Under the pieces are notes generated by a model. The model saw only the letters and a program-made list of their open reading frames with translations. It was not told the DNA's origin and did no database searches. Below are positions 53,801-63,261 of a stretch of 64,000 nucleotides of DNA, in pieces. The position numbers and the translations under genes are program-made. This DNA is from Pterois miles (taxonomy: Eukaryota > Chordata > Actinopteri > Perciformes > Scorpaenidae). Position 1 is the first letter of the stretch, and each line of letters starts with the position of its first letter. The DNA is taken from NCBI GenBank assembly GCA_947000775.1, contig CAMQGK010000634.1:20019501-20083500 (forward strand). The letters run 5' to 3'.

Positions 53801-56800
53801 TGGATGCACATTATCAGGACCGACAGGTGTATTGAAATGTGTCCAAACCGTGATGCGTCCCGAGGTTTGCTTGCAGTATGAGTAACACCACACCTTCTGC
53901 ATCATTTATAGCGAGACCTTTGTGCGTCCTGCCCCACTTCCTGTAGCTTCTGCTCCACGAACTTGAGTGTCTTTCATCAATCTTTCTGAAGAGCTGAAAC
54001 ATGATGCTGGGGTTTTCTGTACACAGTAGTGCAGGTTTAAGCGCAGCTCCAATGTCGTTTTGACAGCATGATTATAGTAAAAAAAAAAAAAAAAAAAAAA
54101 GTTTGGCGATGACTTCAAAATACACATTTTTGTTGTTGCAACAGTTCGTCTACCATAAAGAGGCCCGTCCCTTCCAGCGGACCATCATCGGACCTCATTT
54201 CAGAAGAAATGGCCAACGGCGAGAGATTTTTCTGTGATCCTGCTTGAATAGTGCCGCACATATGACGTTTGACAATTTAAAACAGAATTTTGCAAATCAA
54301 GAAAGTTGCAGTTTGACGTGACCTTTGGAAAGTATCAGAAAATACGTAACAACAAAGACCACACACCCAGAAATCGCGAAAGTGACGTCTCTCTTGCGGA
54401 AGCGGTTTCTGGATGAAACACATCGTCACAAGATAAGTTTATTTGGTGTTGAAATAACTAAGTCAGCTAGCTGGGTAGTGTCGGTGATGATTATTGTCCG
54501 AGACGAGAGATGCGGTTCACTGAGCGGTTTCACACAAAACTAAATGACGCTACGCCAAACTGCAACTTGACAAAATTATCATTTCAACTGACAAAATAGA
54601 AATTAACAGTGAGCACGTCTACAAATCTTGAAAAGCATCAGGTGTGAGGGCAAATTGCCCAATATAATAAAAAAGACACCTCATCTGTGAGTGACGGAGG
54701 TTTTGTTTCTTAAATTGACAAATGTCATAAGCATGATTCATGGCTCAGTTTAAACGGGAAAAGAAAAAATATTTGTCTCTCACCATTGACTACTATACAT
54801 ATTTTTGGTGGGCTACCTCTCTATAGGTCTGTGCACTGGCAATAATCTGATGAAACGATACGTATCATGATACAGGGGTTAAGTCTCAATATATTGTGAT
54901 ACTATAAGCAAGGCGATATATTGTAATTTTTTAATCTAATTTTAGGAAAACTGTCATAGTATAAAGAACCCAGTTTTCTCTTTTTATGCAATCAGAACAG
55001 TGGGATCTGTATTTGCATTTATCACAGTCCCTGTAACATCCAACACCATAGCACTACTTTAGGAGGGAACATACACTGAGAGGGAGCATCTCTTTGCAAA
55101 TGTATTGACTGATTAAAAATCGAAAATCGATTAAAAATCCCTACTGAAATTGTTTTGTTATACTTATATTATACTTATATTGTTATACAATATCCCAAAA
55201 TAATATTGCAATATTCAGTATTTTCAATATTTTCATACACCCCAAATCGACAAAACATTAATTTTATTCATTCATCGTCAACCGCTTATCCCCTTAGGGG
55301 TCGCGGGGGGCTGGAGCCGATCCCAGCTGGCATTGGGCGAAGGCGGGGTTCACCCTGGACAGGTCGCCAGTCCATCGCAGGGCACATAGAGACAGACAAC
55401 ATATAGACAGACAACCATTCACACTCACATCCACACCTACGGGCAATTTAGAGTCATCAATTAACCTAAACAGCATGTCTTTGGACTGTGGGAGGAAGCC
55501 GGAGTACCCGGAGAAAACCCACGCTTACACGGGGAGAACATACAAACTCCACCCAGAAGAGTCCCAAGCCGGAATCGAACCTGCGACCCTCTTGCTATGA
55601 GGCGACAGTGGGCAGCAGCCCACATTAATTTCATTGAGATATAAAACAGAGAATAGCAGTAAATTTTCATATTTCAGAGACAGGAAGCTGTAAATGGTCT
55701 GCTTGATGTACAAGTTAAACAATAAATTGATTACCAAAATTTGTTGGAGATTCATGTACTGTTGATGGTAACTGACTAATTGTCCAACTATCAAAAAATA
55801 AAAAATAAGATAAGATAAGATAAGATATTCCTTTACTGGTCCCACAGTGGGGATGAGATGATTCAATATTATCAGCAAGTAAACTTGTGTGCAACTACTG
55901 ATAAATCCCATGATTCGTGTTGTTAATGTTGTTGGTTTTCTAAGCTGTGTTGACGACCTTGTCATTTTACAGTCAAACCCTCTTTATTCTCTTAAATCCT
56001 GTGTTTTGCATGTCCACGAATCTCTACGTGGTTTCATCTGTTCAGTCTGGAACTACTCCGATGGGCGTGGAGCTGATGTTAAAGGTAAAATTACAAAACA
56101 AGGACGTAACGCTGCTGCTGGCTCTCGTTTCATTCCCCCAGAACTCAACTGAAATTTTATACAAGGGGAGAAAAACCCACACAGATGTCAATCTATGGCA
56201 GCAGGTGCCCCTTTTACTGCCAATTTACTTGGAACACACTGGCAGCGCATATGTGCCTCCTAACCTTGGAGAGATGCCCAACAGTCAAAAGATCAGCCAA
56301 CTAGTGTCTATGTATGGCTCTGCTCAGATTGCAGCCTCTACCAGTTAAGCGTCTACACTCTCACACACTAAAAACTGATGACCATAGCAAAGCAGATGTG
56401 TTTCTACAAAAAATGTACGATACCTGCGTATCGCTGATAAATGTACCAAACAAACATCTGGCATCTTTCTCTGCAACCATGGTGTATTTATAGTAGTATA
56501 ACAGTGTATTGGCAAGAGTCTGGTGATACGATACGTATCATGATACAGAGGTAACGGCTCAATATATTGTGATATATTGCGATACTGTAAGCAAGGCGAT
56601 ATATTATGATTTTTTTTAATCTGATTTCAGGAAAACTGTTATAAAGACACTAAAAATACAAAATGTTTAGAATAAGAGTATCATAAAGTGGGCATGTCTG
56701 TAAAGGGGAGACTCGTGGGTACCCATAGAACCCATTTACATTCACATATCTTGAGGTCAGAGGTCAAGGGACCCCTTTGAAAATGACCATGGCAGATTTT

Positions 56801-59800
56801 CCTCACCAAAATTGACTTAATTTTGGAGCGTTATTTAGCCTCTTTTGAGACAAGCTATTATGACATGGTACCAAAGGATTCCTTAGATTTTCTAGTTTTA
56901 TATGGTTCCAGCATATTTACTTTACCTTACCTTAAGACTGAGCCTGCTACATCCTCCAAAAGATTGAATAGTGACCTAGCCCGACGGCAGGCTTTTAAAG
57001 GGTTAATCACAACTCGATAGTGTATCACACAACATAATACTGCAATACTTGTGTCATATATACAGTATATAGCGTTGTGTTAAATGTTATTAAGCCAAAT
57101 AAAGAAAAGTCACTCCTGTAATAAATGGCCACGAGAAGAAGAGAATGTCTTTCCTTAATGTCAAGGCTTATATGCAGTAAATTATGTGCAATTTTCATCT
57201 CATGCTCTCTTTGTTTTGTCTCTCTTGCTCTGCCAGTCTCAAGCTCACTCTTCTTCCTCTCTCAGTATCACTCCTCTTCTCTCTGTCCCTCTCCTCTTTC
57301 CTACACACCTCCCACACAAGCAAGCACGCTTTATGTGTTTCTGCATGTTCGCCTCTCGCATACATACAGCAGGGTTCCTTAAAAACAGGCTACAGACAAC
57401 GATATGTTTTACATCTTTGTGTTGGGATGGGAGGGAAAACAAGACTTTCACGAGCAACTATAAACCCCTCAGTCAGCTGCAACCTCCAGCAGGAAATTCG
57501 GTCTCTTTCTTTGCCTGGATTAAGTGAAAAACAATGACCGGAAATATGCAAAAAGCAATACAAACACTATTCAAATCCATCAACCAAATGCATTTAAACA
57601 AATCGTTTGCAGTCCGTGTCACCTGGGAGAGCTGGGACATTAGTTTAGAAAGGGGTCATTCGATTAAATATGCAAGAAAATGGCATCCATCACGCATAAC
57701 CTGGAGTCCATGAATCATAAAAACAATATTAATAAATTTCATTCTGTTGCCGCTGCCTCTTATAATGAAAGCAAACATGAAGAATTAGGTTCATTACTAT
57801 TGATTAGCAGGACCACATCTCCAAAATATGTATAGAAATATGCAGGTAATGTATTGATTGTAGGGTGATGAGTCATCAAATGCTTCCTTCACATGGGGGA
57901 CACCGCTTAGTTTGACAGTATGATTCATGACAGTTCAACTGATGAGAGCTGAATATGAGCAAATCCCTTCTTGAAGCATAAACCCTAAAAGAAGATATTT
58001 TTGCAGTGTTAAGTCCTTAAAAAGGGACATTTTGGGACACACTGTTAAAGAAACACTGGTAAAAATCAGTTATACAATCCTTTGTAAAGTCATGTTTCAA
58101 AGCAGAAGTGAAGTTGCCCCGTGAACTCATCCTGACTACAAATAAAAACACATCCACCCACCCACCTCACACACACACACACACACACATACATATACTC
58201 AAACAGGCCTCAGCCTCCTCTTTGAACAGCGTCCAAATACAGGCAAAGCCTAAGTGTGTGTGACTGGCAAATTCTCTTACTCTCTCTCTCTCCCCCCCCC
58301 CCCCCACACACACACACACACTCACACTCACACACAGGTCGGGGCACAGAGCTAGCTTTGTTAACCGTGAATGTCAACCATCACTCAGGCAGAGAGCTCC
58401 GGCCAATTTGACACAGGAGCACCCAGCAACGTGCTCGGGCACATTCAAACACACAACACACATATTTCGAGGCATGGTTGTTAACGGAGACCCACGTCGA
58501 GACAAGCGGATCTGGCGAGATTAGTTGCGAAATCACCAGTTCTGCACTAATTTGGTTTTGAATTTGGATAAACTACCTTTGTCAACGTCTGTCAAAGATT
58601 ATTTAATTTAAATGATCAAAAATATCAAGGTTCCTACCAAGAAAACATGAATACTTCTATGAACAAAAAAAAAAAAAAAAACATGTTCCTGCCTGTAGAT
58701 GAACTTGCTCTGAAAACAACGTAGCAGCTGAAAACTACATATGATCTAATGCAATAAATTGGGCTGAGCGATATGGCCAAACTCCTCTATCAAGATATAG
58801 GTAATAATTTTATGTCTATATATGATAGTCTATATGAAATAACCACATGGTAAAGCCTCTTTTTGTTGTATACTCCTGGGTGAATTAAATACTACAAATG
58901 AAAAGTACTGAGTATTCTCTCAATTTAAGATCTTGAGTACAAAATGAACACAACAGTTTTAAGTGGAATTACAGAGAATAAATAAATAAATAAATACAGG
59001 CGTAGCCTATAGCGTGATGGAAACAATATCGTTAAGATGATATACTGTATCGTCATATTTCCCAGCCCTAAGTGCAATGAATAGGAAAGGAAAGAGTCTC
59101 AATATTAACAAGCTGATGTTTATCAATTACCATTTCATACCTTAATTTAGCGTGTTAGCATGCTAACACTGGCTACTTAGTACGGCTGTGTACTGGCGAG
59201 AATCTGGTGATACAATACGCATCATGATACAGGGGTTAGAAATCATTATATTGTGATATATTGCAATACTCTAACCAAGGCGATACACGGCAATTTTTTA
59301 AAAAACTGTCATTGTATAAAGTATCTGAGTAAAAAAGTTTGCTGTCAAAGTTAATGCAATAATGTATTAACAAAAATCTGTTTTGACACCGTATACTATA
59401 TATACCACATACTGGCATCATATGAAACTAGAAAACCTAATGAATCCATTGGTATCAACATCACTCTTGCTTGTGTCAAAGGAGGTTAAATAATGCTCCA
59501 AAATTAAATTTTGATGAGGAAAAACTTTTCGCTTTCAAAGGGATCCCTTGACCTCTGACCTCAAGATATGTCAAGTCATAGTCAAGTCAGCACACTGACA
59601 CACTGTCAGCTGTTGGGCTGCAGTTTGCCATGTTATTGCAGGTACTGTGTTTAACATAAAAAAATATTCTCAAATGCATATTTTTTATGCAAAACGCAGT
59701 ACCTGTGATGGTTTTTGGACAATATTTGTCATTGTTTTGTGTTGTTAACTGATTTCCAATAATATATGCAGTATATACGTACATACAGTATATTATTATT

Positions 59801-62800
59801 ATTATTATTATTATTATTAAGTAACCTAAATACATGACAACTCTCCCTCTTTTGGCTACATTTTGAACATATGAAAAATGTGTGATTAAGTAGCGATTAA
59901 TCACGATTAACTATGAACAATCATGCGATTAATCGTGATTAAATATTTTAATCTATTGACAGCCAAGATTTTCATGCAACCAGAACAGTGGGATCTGCAT
60001 CTACATTTATGAGAGTCTGTAACTTCTAACATCATAGCACTACTTTGAGAGGGCACATACACTGAGATGGGGCATATCTTTGGAAATGACATAGTATTGA
60101 CTGAGTTAAATCTTTGAGTGAAAACTATTAATTAAAAATCAATACAATGTTTTTTGAGAATCAAGACTGTATCACAAAACATAATATCACAATACCCAAT
60201 AGTTTCGTCCTTTCTAATTAGTACTGTTCCAAATTTTGTGATAATGTACTTCAATACAATCTATGTAGATGTTGCAATACTTCATAGGACAGGTGAAATG
60301 TTTGACCTGTCGGTGGCATGACAGGAAAAGCCAGGGAATTAGGCTTCGTCCTATGGTGGCCATGAATGTCTGTCCACAATTTCATGGCAATCCATCTGAT
60401 AGTTGTTGAGATATTTCAGTCTGGGCCAAAGTGGTGGACAGACTGATATTTAACATTGTCGGCATCATGGCTACGAATATTTTGGTTTATTCCTGTAAAA
60501 TGAAACTTCAAAATTCTCAGATATCCTTTAACTTGACAGATAAACAAATTTCTCTGACTTTTCCTGTGTGAATATTTTGGAAATCCCGGCAAATGTAGTT
60601 TCCAAAGGTCATTGTCACTCAAAACTACAGGTCAACTGAACTGCGAGCAGCTTGTAGATACAATGCACATGCACCAGCAGACACACTGTCACTTGGCTCT
60701 ACTTACTGCTTTCTGTTGAGACGTGAGGACTGCAGGGCTGAGAAGCTGCTCTCCTTTCTCCGTGTCACTGGAAATGTCCTCCTCCGACTCTTCCCAAGAC
60801 GAGGAGAAACCGGCCGAGGAGGCAGACGAGGACGACAGCTTCCTGAGGGAGCGGGTCGAGGAGTTTGGCCCGGGTACGGGGCTAGAACTGGGGCTAGGAG
60901 TGCAGGCTAGTCCCTGGTCTGAGCCAGGGCCTTCACAAATTAGAGGCTGGCTTTCCAAACCGTGGTCAGTTATTATGACGGCAGGGATGGAGGGAGGGAT
61001 GGATGGAGAGTGGTTGGAGGTGTGATTGGTGTCCAGCAAACAAGGGGAGCTCTCGCTGTTTTGTACCCGAGGAGAAGCATCTGTCTCTGGGTTAACCTCC
61101 AACCTGTCTGCTTCTGTCTGGAGCAGCATCTCAAGACACGACCGGCCCTCTTTCTCATCTCTCACTTCTCTCTCTGTCCTTTCTCTCTTATTTCCCAACA
61201 TTTGTGTGTTTTCTACCTCCCCTTCATCTTTTTCTCTCTCCTTTTCTCCAAGTCTTTCCCCCTCTTTTTTCTCTCTGTTTGTTGTTGCGTTTAAGTTCAA
61301 TGTCTCATCGACAAACGGTCCATCTAAGCACAGAGTTTGCACTGTTGTTCCTGAATGGCGGCCATTTTGACCAATCAGTGTCTTGTTCTCTGTGTTTGTT
61401 TTAGTAGCACTGTTGTCCTTTTCATCTTCTTTCCTTCCTTCTTCTCTCCTTTCTCCTTCCATTGTTTCTTCCTCCCTTTCTCTACCATTTTGAACAACAG
61501 AGGGAACTTTACTTTCTTGCAGGTGGGTCATTGGGCGTTCGAGGGCTGTGTTTCGTTGGCCAGGATGGGAAGGGGTTTGGCAAGTCGATCGTCTTGGAGA
61601 GCGAGGGCTGCGCTGGAGCTCGGTGTTCAACACTTGGGCACGAATTCCAGAAATGTGGGCCTCGAAAATGCCCACTTTTCCCCTGACCTGGAAAACACAG
61701 AGAAAATAAAGTGTCTAAATGCAGCTGGTTTCCTTTGTGTAACTGTAGACAAGTTTACTGTGAGGCACTGTTTTCATATTTAGGTTAGGTGCTTATCAAT
61801 TCACCTTCCTTTGCTGATGTAAGAAAGATAAACTGACATGACAAAAAAAATGGCACAATATCATCACAACCTCCTACCAATATTAAGAAAATGGAAAAGA
61901 AATGAGCCTCGGCTCTAGGGTTTTCCAATATTTGGCAATGAACTGACTGAACCGAAAAATGAAAAAGTGTTGGCAAACTGTAAATTCAATGTGTGACTGT
62001 CTGCAGTCTGCAGAGCACAAATGTGGGTTGATATTCAACTAAATACAAAGAAGAGTTTAAATATGAAACAAAACAGATAATGCAGTATTGCAATGCACTA
62101 CACTGTATACTGACCATGAAATTTTATTTCCAAGTAGTCTGTATTAATAGTAAGTAGGGTTGGGAAATATGACAATATGTGTCATCAAAACTATATAAAA
62201 ATGTGTATTGAATATATTTTTCTGTATTGTTTCTATCACAATGTGGGCTAGGCCCATATTTAATTTTTTTATCTCTAAAATTCAAATAAATATAAAACTG
62301 AAAAAATACTTTACTAGTACTTTTCATTTGTCAAGTATTAATACAGGACTACAAAAAAAGGATTGCCCGTGTGGTTATTTCATATAGACTATTCATTTAT
62401 TGAAATACCAGAAAACATGCTATATCATAATATATATTGTTATCGAGATATTAAAGTGCACATGTTGGGATAGAAGATTTCCGCCATATCACCCAACCCT
62501 AATACTAAACCTGATTATCACATTTTGGTTGAAGACAAAATAAAAGTCAACAAAAGTCACATGAACTTACAAACTCAATTACTAGATAATCTAAGTTTAG
62601 GAATGATGGATGATGATGGTCAGAAAATTTGACTGGAAATAAATTAGAGAAGTATGAAACAGTATAAAACGGTCTTAAGATATTAAAATAAAAGCCCTTT
62701 CTTAGAATGACAGAGACTGGAAGTCCAATTTTGCAGCTGTCTTATCGTAAAAACATGAAACAAAAAAGGTGAACACTATATGAGCATCAGTCCAGTCTCT

Positions 62801-63261
62801 CTTTTCCTTTTGTTCTGCTCAGATTACACAGCTTGAGTAATATTTTGGGATCCGGCAGGGTGAGACAAGTCCTTACTGGCATTATTCTGATTTAAATTTC
62901 TAGGAATTTGTATTCCTGGATAAAGACAGAGAAGCGTACAGTAAGACACATACACGCTTAAATACAGTAAAATCACCTCGACGTTCTGCAGCTCTCGGTG
63001 TATCTGCAGCAGCTGTGCCTGGCGTCTCCTCTCCTCTCGCTTCTCTCCTCCTCCCGTCTCTCCTTCCCTCTCCTCCTGGCCTTCTCCTTCCCCTCTCTCC
63101 TCACGGCCGGGCGAGCTCAGTCGGCGAACCCGCTGGCCCACATTGACTCCTAGGAGCTCTGGGCTTCGCGGGGAGGGCGGGCGAGCGCGAGGGGTGGGGC
63201 TGGGGGAGAGCGAGGACGAAGGGGGGAAGACGAAGGTTCGGCCCAGGGCTCGCGGACTCGT
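36492..63261 (-). CDS. itpkb: itpkb: inositol-1,4,5-trisphosphate 3-kinase B, 9 coding exons, 5' end outside the window
   Basis: ITPKB phosphorylates Ins(1,4,5)P3 to Ins(1,3,4,5)P4, ending IP3-driven calcium release; it is activated by Ca2+/calmodulin. Nine exons join in frame into 722 residues plus stop. Residues 1-95 and 96-422 are the long Ser/Pro/Arg/Glu-rich regulatory half (actin-binding and disordered in mammals), with conserved islands HRELQNVE/VGIFEAHI, IPAVIITD and LRKLSSSSAS/ESEEDISSD. Then come the calmodulin-binding segment ([20 protein letters not shown], about 425-444) and the inositol polyphosphate kinase fold: [57 protein letters not shown]. The exact [20 protein letters not shown] stretch points to ITPKB rather than ITPKA or ITPKC. 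Human ITPKB is 946 residues; the fish regulatory half is shorter and some N-terminal residues lie past the right edge. Confidence 0.96.
36702..37368. other. itpkb intron between exons h and i
   Basis: Contains a (GT)n run at 36867-36899. Nothing else was recognised. Confidence 0.6.
37369..37440 (-). CDS. itpkb: itpkb coding exon h
   Basis: 72 nt, phase 0 to 0, acceptor AACCCCAG, donor CGAG|GTAAAG. Encodes YLSRLKEVRDTLEISPFFKT, the helix before the DFG-like core. Confidence 0.96.
38244..38342. repeat. telomere-like TTAGGG/TTAGGA array, degenerate
   Basis: About fourteen irregular units built on TTAGGG, TTAGGA and TGAGG. It follows GTGGGGACTCGCCTTCC, which accompanies this repeat type in other fish loci. 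Confidence 0.8.
38399..38600. repeat. two (GT)n microsatellites with a spacer
   Basis: GT runs at 38399-38477 and 38540-38600, separated by about 60 bp. They lie in the itpkb intron between exons g and h. Confidence 0.95.
38767..38868 (-). CDS. itpkb: itpkb coding exon g
   Basis: 102 nt, phase 0 to 0, donor CTG|GTGAGT. KEDGTVNRDFKKTKTTEQVT matches human. The acceptor (CTCTGTAG) is preceded by a pyrimidine tract of about 400 nt (see findings). Confidence 0.97.
38871..39268. repeat. polypurine (AGGAGA/GGAAGA)n tract, about 400 bp
   Basis: Almost pure A/G on the plus strand, hence a pyrimidine tract in the itpkb pre-mRNA, ending directly at the exon g acceptor. Open frames through it are compositional artefacts. 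Confidence 0.95.
39832..40160. mobile_element. MITE, GGGCTGCA..CGATTAAT family, itpkb intron
   Basis: TAGAGCTGCAGCGATTAATC at the left, TTAGCTGCAGCCCTAA at the right, with the same core as the coq8a intron copy. A further fragment of the family abuts it on the left (39660-39830). Confidence 0.8.
40300..40560. repeat. dispersed repeat, longer copy of the 1100-1225 family
   Basis: AGGCTTTACAATCTGTACAG, ACACCCTCTCACCTTTACAG, then CAGATAAGGAAAAACTTAAC and GGGATCCCTCCTCTAGGACA: a familiar fish interspersed repeat. Class not determined. Confidence 0.6.
40640..40680. repeat. (AGT)n microsatellite
   Basis: Seven GTA/AGT units within an AGT-rich neighbourhood. Confidence 0.85.
40895..40934. repeat. 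(CA)n microsatellite
   Basis: About 19 CA units. Confidence 0.95.
41207..41276. repeat. (GT)n microsatellite near itpkb exon f
   Basis: About 34 GT units, 0.2 kb downstream of the exon f donor in transcription direction. Confidence 0.96.
41492..41696 (-). CDS. itpkb: itpkb coding exon f
   Basis: 205 nt, phase 2 to 0, acceptor ACGCTTCAG, donor TCAAG|[26 protein letters not shown], then [20 protein letters not shown] and GFRIEGVK: the IP3-binding helical insert and the following core strand. Confidence 0.98.
42322..42497 (-). CDS. itpkb: itpkb coding exon e
   Basis: 176 nt, phase 0 to 2, acceptor TCCTTCAG, donor GTGAG|GTGAGA. Encodes KHCECEQRCLSLLMRDVLRP, YHGDVEKDGQKYNQMEDLLA and SPCVMDCKMGV. 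DCKMG is a signature of inositol polyphosphate kinases (P-D-K-x-G type), contributing to substrate and ATP binding. Confidence 0.97.
42584..42934. mobile_element. MITE in the short itpkb intron between exons d and e
   Basis: CGGGATGTCACAATACCACA at the left is inverse to CTTGTGACATCCCTG at the right. It fills most of the 475-bp intron. Confidence 0.7.
42972..43009 (-). CDS. itpkb: itpkb coding exon d (38-nt microexon)
   Basis: 38 nt, phase 1 to 0, acceptor TTTTTTCAG, donor AAAA|GTAAG. Encodes GSFKAGANGRILK with the shared Gly codon; human GSFKAAANGRILK. The Lys in RILK belongs to the ATP-binding N-lobe. Confidence 0.95.
43333..43432 (-). CDS. itpkb: itpkb coding exon c (calmodulin-binding segment)
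   Basis: 100 nt, phase 0 to 1, acceptor GTTTGTAG, donor GCAG|[26 protein letters not shown] is followed by [13 protein letters not shown], virtually identical to human ITPKB. The Trp/Phe spacing in basic context is the calmodulin site. Confidence 0.97.
44050..44126. repeat. (CA)n microsatellite, interrupted by CG/CAGG
   Basis: CA run with GCATGCACGCACGCAGGCAC inside. Confidence 0.93.
45026..45228. repeat. pair of (CA)n microsatellites
   Basis: Runs at 45053-45087 and 45188-45226, the first preceded by (GCAC)n. Confidence 0.93.
45805..46137 (-). mobile_element. tRNA-derived SINE, minus orientation
   Basis: On the minus strand the head reads GGGGGCGGCAGTAGCTCAGT (A-box-like), then CCGGTTCAAGTCCC (B box). 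It runs to a TTTATTAGTCCCGCTAGGGG-type tail and (GAA)n. Confidence 0.8.
46176..46469 (-). mobile_element. second tRNA-derived SINE, minus orientation
   Basis: Minus strand head GTGGTTCAGAGGGTAGAGCA and GTGGTTCGATCCCCGGCTGC (A and B boxes). The tail ends AAATGCAAGTCCATTTACCA. Adjacent to, but of a different family from, the preceding SINE. Confidence 0.82.
46480..46970 (-). mobile_element. AGGGCTGTCAA-family DNA element, copy E, reverse orientation
   Basis: Reads TAGGGTGGTCAAACAATTAA to TTAACTTTGACTGCCCTA. The interior is the reverse complement of copies C and D with an internal deletion. Confidence 0.8.
47767..47868 (-). CDS. candidate alternative first exon inside the itpkb intron, encoding one membrane segment
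   Basis: An ATG pair in favourable context (GGCCATGATGTGG, G at -3) opens 34 codons that end exactly at a CAG|GTACAG donor. The peptide starts MMWSAWLYSVWSVVVSV, continues as about 24 uninterrupted hydrophobic residues and ends in HLRTNHLQ. It leaves in phase 0, the phase needed to join the next itpkb exon ([13 protein letters not shown], calmodulin site). A TATA-like TTTTTAAAAA lies about 95 nt upstream of the ATG. Splicing to it would give a short, membrane-anchored IP3 3-kinase lacking the regulatory half. The reading frame stays open upstream to another ATG at 48018. All sequence elements are seen; expression and splicing are inferred. It could instead be a chance frame or a separate small gene. 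Confidence 0.42.
47961..47970 (-). promoter_or_regulatory. TATA-like element upstream of the candidate alternative first exon
   Basis: The self-complementary TTTTTAAAAA is followed by a (GCA)n stretch where a start site would fall about 30 nt on. Support is positional only. Confidence 0.25.
48022..48052. repeat. (GT)n microsatellite
   Basis: About 13 GT units just upstream of the candidate alternative first exon. Confidence 0.9.
50071..50119. repeat. (GA)n microsatellite
   Basis: About 24 GA units. Confidence 0.95.
50757..50811. repeat. (GT)n microsatellite
   Basis: GT run with one TATG interruption. Confidence 0.95.
52765..52927 (+). mobile_element. right-end fragment of the TTAA-flanked transposon
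   Basis: TATTCTAGTAGAAACCCAGA, TATGCACCTGAAAATAAGCA and GTAGGTCCTCTTTAA match the right end of the 31003-32141 element. Confidence 0.75.
54830..55250. mobile_element. DNA element family with CGATACGTATCATGATACAG
   Basis: Shares CGATACGTATCATGATACAG, GGCGATATATTG, CAGAACAGTGGGATCTG and CATAGCACTACTTT with the copies at 56500-56680 and 59180-60210. Confidence 0.7.
55269..55621 (-). mobile_element. retroposon (GGATGAATG-tailed family), minus orientation, with target-site duplication
   Basis: On the minus strand it runs from GCTGCCCACTGTCGCCTCAT to GGATAAGCGGTTGACGATGA with a tetranucleotide-type tail. Flanks at 55255-55268 and 55622-55635 are a 14-bp direct repeat with one mismatch (ACATTAATTT.ATT). 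Same family as the element at 63768. Confidence 0.85.
56500..57010. mobile_element. composite: CGATACGTATC element fragment followed by AGGGCTGTCAA-family copy F (reverse)
   Basis: CGATACGTATCATGATACAG and GGCGATATATTATG in the left 180 bp. Then TAAAGTGGGCATGTCTGTAA, GGTCAGAGGTCAAGGGACCC and GAGCCTGCTACATCC as reverse complement of the other family. Confidence 0.7.
58168..58335. repeat. (CA)n and (CT)n(C)n(CA)n microsatellites
   Basis: CA run at 58168-58189 and a compound CT/C/CA tract at 58278-58335. Confidence 0.9.
58759..59071. mobile_element. MITE, GGGCTGAGCGATATGGCC family
   Basis: TTGGGCTGAGCGATATGGCC is inverse to TCGTCATATTTCCCAGCCCTA. A second copy lies at 62155-62502. Contains (AAAT)n at 58979-58997. 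Confidence 0.82.
59180..60210. mobile_element. CGATACGCATC element split by a nested AGGGCTGTCAA-family copy
   Basis: Left part has CAATACGCATCATGATACAG and AAGGCGATACACGG; right part resumes with CCAGAACAGTGGGATCTGCA and CATAGCACTACTTTGAGAGG, contiguous in the uninterrupted copy at 54830. Confidence 0.78.
59341..59964 (+). mobile_element. AGGGCTGTCAA-family DNA element, copy G, nested
   Basis: Begins GCTGTCAAAGTTAATGCAAT and ends TTTTAATCTATTGACAGCC. It contains an (ATT)n run at 59791-59819. Confidence 0.82.
60707..61687 (-). CDS. itpkb: itpkb coding exon b (regulatory region)
   Basis: 981 nt, phase 0 to 0, acceptor TTTTCCAG, donor AAAGCA|GTAAGT. Begins VRGKVGIFEAHI (human VNQKVGMFEAHI) and ends with the conserved serine/acidic motifs before the kinase half. 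The middle is a highly charged low-complexity stretch rich in Glu, Lys and Arg (roughly residues 150-280 of the partial protein) without a recognisable domain. The conserved edges secure the assignment. Confidence 0.93.
61688..62976. other. itpkb intron between coding exons a and b
   Basis: 1.29 kb, AT-rich, containing one MITE. No other feature was seen. Confidence 0.7.
62155..62502. mobile_element. MITE, GGGCTGAGCGATATGGCC family, second copy
   Basis: TAGGGTTGGGAAATATGACA is inverse to CGCCATATCACCCAACCCTA. Confidence 0.82.
62977..63261 (-). CDS. itpkb: itpkb coding exon a (first in window)
   Basis: 285 nt, phase 0 to 0, acceptor TGTGCCTAG (an in-frame stop just upstream shows coding begins here), donor GTCGAG|GTGATT. 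GRTFVFPPSSSLSP and PRSPELLG resemble the ASFLFPPAESLSPEEPRSP region of human ITPKB. The end RRQAQLLQIHRELQNVE matches the short human helix LRILQRELQNVQ. GC- and CpG-rich; contains an acidic/basic low-complexity Glu-Arg-Gly stretch. Confidence 0.9.

Larger units (their letters stand above)
43433..60706. other. itpkb large intron (17 kb)
   Basis: Separates the regulatory exons from the calmodulin/kinase exons. It is packed with repeats, listed separately, and holds one plausible alternative first exon (47767-47868). The stretches 43500-45000, 49300-52700, 53000-54800 and 57100-58700 showed no gene or clear element beyond microsatellites. Confidence 0.7.

Noticed and set aside
55889..56348. Two overlapping plus-strand frames of 87 and 133 residues in the itpkb intron
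   Set aside because: No recognisable motif, overlapping alternatives and no convincing splice or promoter context; a decayed element is more likely.
60716..61783. Plus-strand frames opposite itpkb coding exon b
   Set aside because: Shadows of the charged, Ser-rich coding exon; the minus frame has the conserved ITPKB islands and correct splice phases.
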